Part shown: positions 26,241 through 32,991 of the stretch, piece by piece
Layout of the letters: every line of letters begins with the position of its first letter
Position numbering within the stretch: position 1 is the first letter of the stretch
Assembly: GCF_028069725.1 (NCBI RefSeq)
Contig: NZ_JANEWG010000045.1
Coordinates: forward strand, 1-32,991
From: Citrobacter sp. Awk 4
GTDB taxonomy: Bacteria; Pseudomonadota; Gammaproteobacteria; Enterobacterales; Enterobacteriaceae
DNA length: 32,991 nucleotides
Direction of reading: 5' to 3'
Program-made: the position numbers and the translations under genes
The notes under the pieces: generated by a model
Database searches by the model: none
Told to the model about the DNA's origin: nothing
What the model saw: the letters and a program-made list of their open reading frames with translations, nothing else

Positions 26241-29087
26241 TTGAAATACCTTGCTTCCTTCCGCACCACCCTGAAAGTGTCGCGCTACCTGTTCAGGGCG
26301 TTGGCGTTATTAATCTGGCTTTTGATTGCGTTTGCTTCGGTGTTTTACATCGTGAATGCGCTACATCAGCGAGAGTCAGAAATCCGTCAGGAGTTCAACC
26401 TCAGTTCCGATCAAGCCCAGCGCTACATTCAGCGTACCTCAGACGTCATGAAAGAACTGAAGTACATTGCTGAAAATCGCCTCACGGCGGAAAACGGCGT
26501 GATGTCTTCGCGGGCGCGGGACGAAAAGGCTGAAGTGCCCACTTTCGAGCCCCTTTTCGCTGACTCCGACTGTGCCGCCATGAGCAATATGTGGCGGGGA
26601 TCGCTGGAGTCGCTGTCATGGTTTATGCGCTACTGGCGCGACAATTTTTCCGCTGCTTACGACCTGAATCGCGTCTTTCTGATCGGTAGCGATAACCTCT
26701 GTATGGCGAATTTTGGTCTGCGCGACATGCCTGTTGAGCGTGATGCGGCGCTGAAAGCGCTGCACGAGCGTATCGTTAAGTACCGTAACGCTCCACAAGA
26801 AGAGAGCGGGAATAACCTCTTTTGGATAGGTCAGGGGCCGCGACCGGGCATCGGCTATTTTTATGCGCTGACGCCGGTCTATCTGGCCAATCGTCTGCAG
26901 GCACTGCTGGGTGTTGAACAGCCTATTCGCATGGAAAACTTTTTCACGCCAGGAAGCCTGCCTATGGGCGTGACGATTCTGGATGAAAATGGCCATGCCT
27001 TAATTTCGCTAACCGGTCCGGAAAGCAATATCAAAGCGGAACCGCGCTGGATGCAGGAGCGCTCCTGGTTTGGCTATACGGCTGGTTTCCACGAACTGGT
27101 GCTGAAGAAAAATTTACCGCCGTCGTCCCTGAGTATTGTCTACTCGGTGCCTGTCGATTTGGTGCTCGAACGCATCCGCATGCTGATCCTTAATGCCATT
27201 GTGCTGAATGTGTTGGTAGGCGCCGCCTTGTTTACGCTGGCGCGCATGTATGAACGACGGATTTTCATTCCTGCGGAAAGTGACGCTCAGCGACTGGAAG
27301 AACATGAACAGTTCAACCGTAAAATTGTTGCCTCTGCGCCCGTGGGGATCTGTATTTTGCGCACCATCGACGGCATCAATATTCTCAGTAATGAACTTGC
27401 GCATACCTATCTGAATATGCTCACCCATGAGGATCGCCAGAGACTGACGCAAATCATCTGCGGACAGCAGGTTAACTTTGTGGACGTGTTGACCAGCAAT
27501 AATACGAACCTGCAAATTAGCTTCGTTCATTCACGCTATCGCAATGAAAACGTGGCAATTTGCGTGCTGGTGGATGTGAGCGCCCGCGTGAAGATGGAAG
27601 AGTCGTTGCAGGAGATGGCGCAGGCGGCCGAGCAGGCCAGTCAGTCTAAATCGATGTTCCTCGCCACCGTCAGCCATGAATTGCGCACACCGCTGTATGG
27701 GATTATTGGTAACCTCGATCTGCTGCAAACCAAAGAGCTGCCGAAAGGGGTGGATCGCCTGGTGACGGCGATGAACAACTCCTCCAGTCTGCTGCTAAAA
27801 ATCATTAGCGACATTCTCGACTTCTCAAAAATCGAGTCTGAGCAGTTGAAAATTGAGCCACGCGAGTTTTCGCCCCGGGAAGTCATGAACCACATTACGG
27901 CAAACTACTTGCCGCTGGTGGTGCGTAAACAATTAGGGCTGTATTGCTTTATCGACCCGGATGTCCCGGTCACGCTGAATGGCGATCCAATGCGTTTGCA
28001 ACAGGTGATTTCCAACCTGCTCAGCAATGCCATTAAATTTACTGATACGGGCTGCATTGTGCTGCATGTTCAGTGTAACGGTGACTATCTCAGTATTCGG
28101 GTGCGCGATACGGGTGTGGGGATTCCGGCAAAAGAAGTGGTGCGCTTGTTCGATCCCTTCTTCCAGGTGGGAACCGGGGTGCAGCGGAATTTCCAGGGAA
28201 CAGGACTGGGGCTGGCGATCTGCGAAAAATTGATCAGCATGATGGACGGCGATATCTCCGTGGACTCTGAACCCGGAATGGGAAGTCAGTTTACGCTACG
28301 CATTCCCTTATATGGCGCGCAATTCCCGGTGCGAAAAGCCGTGGACGGCCTTGCGAAAACCCGTTGCTGGCTGGCGGTACGTAACGCTTCGTTGGCCCAT
28401 TTTGTGGAGTCCAGTCTGGCGCGTAACGGCGTGCAGGTGCTCCGTTATGACGGTCAGGAGCCAGCGGCTGATGACGTGTTGATAACGGATGATGCGCTGG
28501 AGCAGCCGTGGCAGGGACGTGCCGCAGTGATTTTCTGCCGTCGCCATATCGGGATCCCGGTGGAAAGAGCGGCGGGCGAGTGGGTGCATAGCGTCGCGTC
28601 GCCGCACGAATTACCCGGTCTACTGGCGCGTATTTACAGCATTGAGCTGGACAGTGAAGATCCCGCAACGGCGCTGCCGGCACCTGAAAAAGTGGGCGAC
28701 GCCAATGACGATATGATGATTCTGGTGGTGGACGATCATCCTATCAACCGCCGTCTGCTGGCCGACCAGTTAGGCACGCTGGGGTATCAGTGCAAAACAG
28801 CAAATGACGGTGTGGATGCCCTGAATGTGCTGAGCAAAAACGCCATCGATATTGTGCTTAGCGACGTCAATATGCCGAATATGGATGGCTATCGTCTGAC
28901 ACAGCGTATTCGTCAGTTAGGGTTGACGCTGCCGGTGGTCGGTGTGACGGCCAACGCGCTGGCGGAAGAGAAGCAGCGTTGTCTGGAGTCGGGTATGGAT
29001 AGCTGCCTGTCGAAACCGGTCACCCTGGATGTGTTGCAACAGACGCTGGCACTCTATGCTGAACGGGTCAGAAAAATGCGGACATAA
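26241..29087 (+). CDS. rcsC: RcsC, hybrid sensor kinase of the Rcs phosphorelay
   Basis: This 948-residue hybrid kinase (E. coli RcsC 949) resides in the inner membrane. Transmembrane helices lie at about 19-40 and 312-335, around a periplasmic region. The kinase has HisKA His479 in ATVSHELRTPLYG and ATPase motifs NLLSNAIKF, DTGVGIP and GTGLGLAIC. The RcsC-specific ABL domain (about 700-805) and a receiver domain with Asp875 (VLSDVNMPNMDGY) follow. It passes phosphate to RcsD. The start is TTG at 26241, because the chain then begins MKYLASFRTT as in E. coli; GGAG lies ten bases upstream inside a small hairpin. The ABL segment diverges most from E. coli. Confidence 0.97.
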   Translation: MKYLASFRTTLKVSRYLFRALALLIWLLIAFASVFYIVNALHQRESEIRQEFNLSSDQAQRYIQRTSDVMKELKYIAENRLTAENGVMSSRARDEKAEVPTFEPLFADSDCAAMSNMWRGSLESLSWFMRYWRDNFSAAYDLNRVFLIGSDNLCMANFGLRDMPVERDAALKALHERIVKYRNAPQEESGNNLFWIGQGPRPGIGYFYALTPVYLANRLQALLGVEQPIRMENFFTPGSLPMGVTILDENGHALISLTGPESNIKAEPRWMQERSWFGYTAGFHELVLKKNLPPSSLSIVYSVPVDLVLERIRMLILNAIVLNVLVGAALFTLARMYERRIFIPAESDAQRLEEHEQFNRKIVASAPVGICILRTIDGINILSNELAHTYLNMLTHEDRQRLTQIICGQQVNFVDVLTSNNTNLQISFVHSRYRNENVAICVLVDVSARVKMEESLQEMAQAAEQASQSKSMFLATVSHELRTPLYGIIGNLDLLQTKELPKGVDRLVTAMNNSSSLLLKIISDILDFSKIESEQLKIEPREFSPREVMNHITANYLPLVVRKQLGLYCFIDPDVPVTLNGDPMRLQQVISNLLSNAIKFTDTGCIVLHVQCNGDYLSIRVRDTGVGIPAKEVVRLFDPFFQVGTGVQRNFQGTGLGLAICEKLISMMDGDISVDSEPGMGSQFTLRIPLYGAQFPVRKAVDGLAKTRCWLAVRNASLAHFVESSLARNGVQVLRYDGQEPAADDVLITDDALEQPWQGRAAVIFCRRHIGIPVERAAGEWVHSVASPHELPGLLARIYSIELDSEDPATALPAPEKVGDANDDMMILVVDDHPINRRLLADQLGTLGYQCKTANDGVDALNVLSKNAIDIVLSDVNMPNMDGYRLTQRIRQLGLTLPVVGVTANALAEEKQRCLESGMDSCLSKPVTLDVLQQTLALYAERVRKMRT

Positions 29088-29091
29088 AAAT

Positions 29092-29175
29092 GCCGGAGGG
29101 CGGTTTCGCCTTATCCGGCTTTTGGGTCTGGACATTTTTAACGTCTAAGCCTGAAAGGCATCGCGCCATCAGGCT
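29092..29175. repeat. REP pair (BIME) between rcsC and rcsB
   Basis: Two REP-like palindromes lie between the convergent rcsC and rcsB genes. One is 29092-29119 (GCCGGAGGGCG...TTATCCGGC); the second is 29148-29175 (AGCCTGA...TCAGGCT with internal GGC/GCC pairing). They probably serve as 3'-end mRNA stabilisers or transcription barriers for both genes; no classical T-tract terminator is visible here. Confidence 0.85.
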
Positions 29176-29193
29176 CGTGACGCGCAATCATTA

Positions 29194-29844
29194 TCAATCT
29201 TTGTCAGACGGGCTCAGCGTTACTGAAGAGAGGTAGTTCAGCAGCGCGATATCGTTCTCTACGCCCAGTTTCATCATCGCCGATTTCTTCTGGCTACTGA
29301 TGGTCTTAATGCTGCGGTTTAGCTTCTTGGCAATTTCTGTCACCAGGAAACCTTCGGCGAACAGGCGCAGGACTTCACTCTCTTTCGGTGACAGACGTTT
29401 GTCGCCGTAGCCGCCCGCGCTGATTTTTTCCAGCAGACGAGAAACGCTTTCCGGGGTGAATTTTTTGCCCTTTTGCAGCGCAGCCAGCGCTTTTGGCAAG
29501 TCGGTTGGCGCGCCTTGCTTCAGGACAATGCCTTCAATATCGAGATCCAGCACGGCGCTCAGGATCGCCGGGTTATTGTTCATGGTCAGAACAATGATCG
29601 ACAGGCTCGGGAAATGGCGCTTGATATATTTGATCAAGGTGATCCCGTCGCCGTATTTATCTCCCGGCATTGAGAGATCGGTGATCAAAACATGCGCATC
29701 CAGTTTAGGGAGATTGTTGATCAGTGCTGTGGAGTCTTCAAATTCGCCGACAACATTCACCCACTCGATTTGTTCAAGTGATTTGCGAATACCGAACAGT
29801 ACAATCGGATGGTCATCGGCAATAATTACGTTCATATTGTTCAT
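29194..29844 (-). CDS. rcsB: RcsB, Rcs phosphorelay response regulator
   Basis: This 216-residue regulator is essentially identical to E. coli RcsB. The receiver domain carries Asp10/Asp11 and phosphoacceptor Asp56 (LITDLSMPG). The LuxR-type HTH has LSPKESEVLRLFAEGFLVTEIA and KTISSQKKSAMMKLG. It controls capsule, motility, division and envelope genes, alone or with RcsA, BglJ or GadE. I chose ATG at 29844 with AAGGTAG as ribosome binding site, giving MNNMNVIIADDHP; the in-frame upstream extension lies inside rcsD. It follows rcsD by 16 bases. Confidence 0.98.
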   Translation of the reverse strand: MNNMNVIIADDHPIVLFGIRKSLEQIEWVNVVGEFEDSTALINNLPKLDAHVLITDLSMPGDKYGDGITLIKYIKRHFPSLSIIVLTMNNNPAILSAVLDLDIEGIVLKQGAPTDLPKALAALQKGKKFTPESVSRLLEKISAGGYGDKRLSPKESEVLRLFAEGFLVTEIAKKLNRSIKTISSQKKSAMMKLGVENDIALLNYLSSVTLSPSDKD

Positions 29845-29860
29845 GTATTGGGCTACCTTG

Positions 29861-32530
29861 CTACAGCAAGCTTTTGACGTAGGCGTCAATGTCGCTGATG
29901 TATTTTTCTATACCTGGAGCATCTTTCTCACGAATAAGATGTTCCAGCGTTTCACATAACTGCTTGCCGGGTACCAGATTAAGCATGGCAAACACCCCTT
30001 TCAGGCGGTGGGCCGTTTGGGCCAGCGCAGCAAAATCGCTGGTTGCCGCCTCAGTATACAACCTCTTAACATCATCCGGTACTGTGTCTACAAATAGCGC
30101 ATAATAACCGCTGGCATGAAGTTCGGCGTTTTCATCTCCTCCCAGAGGGGACTCAGGGATCTCTTCCTGCGCCAGTTGCTCTTCGATAAGTTGTAAGACA
30201 GCTTCCTGCATAGCATTGCTCATATTAAAGTTGACGCGCAGTTGGCCAGGGCCGATTTTTCGCACGCCTGACTCATCATCGCTTAAAAGCAAGCCTGAGG
30301 CAGTAAGATTAGACGGATTATCCGTTAAAAAGAGATCATATTCTTGACTTACCAGCCGTTCGTCCGGTGTCAAACACGTCGCTCCCCAGTTTTCCAGTTG
30401 GCGAACAACAATGTTACGCACGTCGTTAGAGGTGACATCTACCATCACACAAACGTCATCAAGCAGGCGCTCTTCGACTTCAGCATGCTGGTCATGCGGC
30501 GTCATTTTAACATGGACGGTATAGCGTGTACCGAGAGTTTCCCGCGTTTTGATATTCAAATGACCGCCAAGTTTGCGGGCTAACTGGTCACATAACCAGA
30601 AGGTGAGCGGATTCGCTTTGCCGTAACGGTCGCCCTGCGTTTCATTAATATACGGGAAATGCAGATTATCAATTTCATTAGGCGCCACCCCTTCACCGGT
30701 ATCCAGAATGCGGAAGGTCAGGCGTTCTTTTGCGGACTCGTCCTGATCAACTTCAAGGGTGATTTTGCCAATCTGTGTCGTGGTAACGGCGTACTGGATG
30801 AGCAGCAGCAAGATCCGGCGCAGAGCGTCGCGATCGCCGCGGCGTTCGTCGCTGGCGCTAAGATGGTTATTGATCAACAGTTGCAGGCCTTTGCGCTTAA
30901 TCACCGGCAGGACCTCTGGCACGACTTCATCGATCAGCGTCTGAATAGAGAACAGTGTCGGTTCACTCTTCCAGCTATCATTCTCCAGAATGTTCGCGAG
31001 TTGAATTTCATCCACCATACGTACCAGTACATCGGCCTGATTAGCCAGTTTTTGACTGTCAGGTGTGTTCAATGCGGCGGCGTTAACCGCCAGCATGCGT
31101 ACCGGTTCTTTCAAAGCAGCGCCGATATTCTGCATAAATGCGGCACGGCCCTGTTGGTTTTTCTCATACAACCGCTGCGCCTGCTTAAGCTTCTTATTAA
31201 CCAGCACCTCGCGATCCTGATCGCGGATGATAAAGATCTGGGTTCGGGGCGCAATTTGGCTACGAAACAGGCGAATTTCATACAGCTCGTTATTGATAGT
31301 GGCCTGAATGACCCCCTGATGCTGTTCCGCCATGCTGGTGATGTTCTGCAAATTGAGGTGCGGCAGCAGGTGATCGGCAATTTTATTGCTGATCACCGTC
31401 CGATTGGCCTCCTGGTCATGAACCAACAGACCGAGAGGCAAAAGGGAAACGATCTCTTCATTTATTGCCCGCAGAATACGCAGTTCATTATTTGCCGCTG
31501 TATTTGGCGCAACCTCCGTCGAGCGGCCTGGTTGGTGGCGGAAGGTGGTGTAACCAAACAACGCCAGCGCGAGCAGACCGATATTGAGTAGCAACGGCAG
31601 CAGGATATTTTGCAGCGTATCAAGCAAAAGCGTTCCGAAAGGCACCAGCCAAACCAGACGCATGTCCGTTGAGTTCAGGGCAGATGAAATCTCAATTTTA
31701 GCGCTGTTGAAACTGATACTGACGCTGTCTGGCGACTCTTTCTCATTATTATGCACGGTCGTTGGCGTGGCGTCAGGCTCAAGCCGGAAGCTATCCAGCG
31801 GCATGCCGGGCGGGATCAGATCGTTGATTGGCAGATCGAATGCGACCACGGTCGCCAGATGCCCGGGTTGGTTAAAGGTGGTGCGTAACGTGAAGTAATG
31901 GCCGTTTTGCCATGTCAGATGACGCAGAGAAGAGAAGCTTTCTCTTTCATCAAGCGCGTTTGCCTGCTGCAACATTTCCGCGCGCCGTGAGTCGACAATA
32001 TTGCCAATGGTCGACTCTTTAAAGCCGGACGCGAGATCTTTAAGCGGTAAGGTGGAGATGAGGATTAAGCTGTTGTCCTGCCCGTTCAGGTAATACATGG
32101 ACCACGGTACTGTCTCAGCCCCCCACAACGTATCCAGATAGGTTGAAATACGTTGGGTCATTTCCAGCGTTGAACTGTCGTGGGAGCCAAAAATGAGGGC
32201 CTCAGTCTTACGACGCGGTTTCTCCAGATAGTAGACATCTTGTTTCAGCCGCGTTTCTTGCAGACCTTCCCCTGTTGAAGGGTTAGCGCTTGCGGCGATG
32301 TTGTCATAAATCTGCCACGTTACGTAGCGCCAGGTATCGACCCGTTTATGCAGCGCGTGGGTGATATCGACAATCTGATAGCTTTTATCTTTCAACCAGG
32401 CATTCACAGCGCTTTGCACCATAACACCCATCGTCACCAGCAACACAATGATCAGTAATAAGAAGAAACGGGTAATGCTTCCCGGCAGCAGGGAGAATCG
32501 GGTAGAAACCGTTGTGTCAGTCTGACGCAT
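29861..32530 (-). CDS. rcsD: RcsD, phosphotransfer protein of the Rcs phosphorelay
   Basis: This 889-residue inner-membrane protein (E. coli RcsD 890) has transmembrane helices at about 20-42 and 305-327 around a periplasmic domain. A kinase-like region lacking a phosphoacceptor His follows, then an ABL-like domain, and a C-terminal HPt domain with His841 in AQTAHRLKGVFAML. It relays phosphate between the RcsC receiver and RcsB. The N-terminus (MRQTDTTVSTRFSLLPG) and the stretch near residue 265 differ from E. coli. ATG at 32530 has CAGGT about 11 bases upstream. It is cotranscribed with rcsB, whose ribosome binding site lies in the rcsD end. Confidence 0.97.
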   Translation of the reverse strand: MRQTDTTVSTRFSLLPGSITRFFLLLIIVLLVTMGVMVQSAVNAWLKDKSYQIVDITHALHKRVDTWRYVTWQIYDNIAASANPSTGEGLQETRLKQDVYYLEKPRRKTEALIFGSHDSSTLEMTQRISTYLDTLWGAETVPWSMYYLNGQDNSLILISTLPLKDLASGFKESTIGNIVDSRRAEMLQQANALDERESFSSLRHLTWQNGHYFTLRTTFNQPGHLATVVAFDLPINDLIPPGMPLDSFRLEPDATPTTVHNNEKESPDSVSISFNSAKIEISSALNSTDMRLVWLVPFGTLLLDTLQNILLPLLLNIGLLALALFGYTTFRHQPGRSTEVAPNTAANNELRILRAINEEIVSLLPLGLLVHDQEANRTVISNKIADHLLPHLNLQNITSMAEQHQGVIQATINNELYEIRLFRSQIAPRTQIFIIRDQDREVLVNKKLKQAQRLYEKNQQGRAAFMQNIGAALKEPVRMLAVNAAALNTPDSQKLANQADVLVRMVDEIQLANILENDSWKSEPTLFSIQTLIDEVVPEVLPVIKRKGLQLLINNHLSASDERRGDRDALRRILLLLIQYAVTTTQIGKITLEVDQDESAKERLTFRILDTGEGVAPNEIDNLHFPYINETQGDRYGKANPLTFWLCDQLARKLGGHLNIKTRETLGTRYTVHVKMTPHDQHAEVEERLLDDVCVMVDVTSNDVRNIVVRQLENWGATCLTPDERLVSQEYDLFLTDNPSNLTASGLLLSDDESGVRKIGPGQLRVNFNMSNAMQEAVLQLIEEQLAQEEIPESPLGGDENAELHASGYYALFVDTVPDDVKRLYTEAATSDFAALAQTAHRLKGVFAMLNLVPGKQLCETLEHLIREKDAPGIEKYISDIDAYVKSLL

Positions 32531-32571
32531 TCGTGTGTATGACCTGTTAACAAGGCGAAAGGGGATAGGGC

Positions 32572-32577
32572 AGTATA
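32572..32577 (-). promoter_or_regulatory. Candidate rcsD -10 element
   Basis: On the minus strand TATACT at 32572-32577 is a good -10, placing a start about 35 bases upstream of the rcsD ATG. The -35 is unclear. The rest of the rcsD-micF gap (32578-32843) is AT-rich and holds one inverted repeat but no gene I can support. Confidence 0.5.
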
Positions 32578-32660
32578 AAGGGTAATGTGTGAATTTCCAG
32601 ACTCTCGCCTCTTACAAACACTGCATTTCCGTCGGCCTGAGGGGGATCCATTCCTACCGT

Positions 32661-32701
32661 CTAAATATGTACATCGCATGAAATGGGGTACACATATTTA
32701 G
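32661..32701. repeat. Inverted repeat upstream of rcsD
   Basis: CTAAATATGT (32661-32670) and ACATATTTAG (32692-32701) are perfect 10-base reverse complements with 21 bases between them, about 85-125 bases upstream of the likely rcsD start. The arms do not match the RcsAB box I know (TAAGAATATTCCTA). They could be an operator for an unknown regulator or a silencing site. Confidence 0.7.
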
Positions 32702-32843
32702 GAAAATACTGAAAAGAGTGGCATTAAATAGCAAGAAAATATTTTTGTCGTTAATTCTGAATGAGTATGGAATTAAATGCTGAATTTCAATAACTCATTT
32801 TATCCGATAGCACAATGTAGAGGGATGTAGTGTAAAGAAGGGT

Positions 32844-32937
32844 AAAAAAAAACCGAATGCAGTGCATTCGGCTGAAATAGGGGTAAACAGACATTCAGAA
32901 ATGAATGACGGTAATAAATAAAGTTAATGATGATAGC
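32844..32937 (-). ncRNA. micF: MicF antisense small RNA
   Basis: Read on the minus strand, this begins GCTATCATCATTAACTTTAT, which I recognise as the E. coli MicF 5' end that base-pairs with ompF mRNA. The body (TTTATTACCGTCATTCATTT, TGTTTACCCCTATTTCA) is also conserved. The terminator stem is 32853-32860 with 32864-32871, then nine T (A run 32844-32852). The stem arm differs from E. coli by compensating or tolerated changes. MicF represses OmpF with Hfq and is activated by OmpR, SoxS, MarA and Rob. Its position between rcsD and the start of ompC is the standard one. Confidence 0.95.
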
Positions 32938-32991
32938 GTGTTTATTCTAATGGTCAGTGAGTATTTTGTTTTATCATTCAGTGCTATGAAA
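32938..32991. promoter_or_regulatory. Left part of the micF-ompC divergent control region
   Basis: This AT-rich end of the window is where the micF promoter and OmpR sites shared with ompC lie in relatives. I cannot place individual boxes with confidence, and ompC itself is outside the window. Confidence 0.4.

Noticed and set aside
30659..31591. A 310-codon open frame antisense to rcsD
   Set aside because: The rcsD frame is clearly coding and conserved; the antisense frame shows no motif.
1..32991. CRISPR arrays, prophage genes, insertion sequences, tRNA or rRNA genes
   Set aside because: I saw no regularly spaced repeats, transposase, integrase or phage-like proteins, and no tRNA-like or rRNA sequence anywhere in the window.

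Overview
This window is ordinary chromosomal DNA of an enteric bacterium (Enterobacteriaceae, Escherichia/Salmonella/Citrobacter group). Nearly every protein aligns end to end, from memory, with an E. coli K-12 protein of the same or almost the same length, and the gene order follows the E. coli ais-to-ompC segment in the opposite orientation. The complete ato (short-chain fatty acid) locus, a divergent acidic GyrA tail and the absence of several E. coli genes suggest Citrobacter or a close relative. I did not resolve the species; the Ser83 in GyrA argues weakly against C. freundii, which as I recall naturally carries Thr83.

Layout, left to right: ais (+) converging on nudI (-); yfaZ and yfaY (+); the anaerobic glycerol-3-phosphate dehydrogenase operon glpABC (-), divergent from glpTQ (+); inaA (+); the class Ia ribonucleotide reductase operon nrdA-nrdB-yfaE (-); ubiG (-) divergent from gyrA (+); atoDAEB (-) preceded by the atoSC two-component system (-); rcsC (+) converging on rcsD-rcsB (-); and at the right end the antisense small RNA micF (-), next to the point where ompC would begin outside the window.

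Functional grouping: GlpQ releases glycerol-3-phosphate in the periplasm, GlpT imports it and GlpABC oxidises it anaerobically. NrdA, NrdB and the ferredoxin YfaE make deoxyribonucleotides and maintain the diferric-tyrosyl cofactor. AtoS/AtoC switch on atoDAEB through a sigma-54 promoter and a palindromic enhancer, both readable here. RcsC, RcsD and RcsB form a complete envelope-stress phosphorelay.

Readable regulation includes a CRP site upstream of glpT, a mar/sox/rob-box candidate upstream of inaA, two DnaA boxes and two NrdR boxes upstream of nrdA, REP/BIME repeats in nrdA-nrdB and rcsC-rcsB, and several clear terminators. I see no mobile element, prophage, CRISPR array, tRNA or rRNA. I found no convincing undescribed system; the leads are small-scale (regulatory repeats, a 3'-UTR hairpin, residue substitutions and gene-content differences from E. 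coli).
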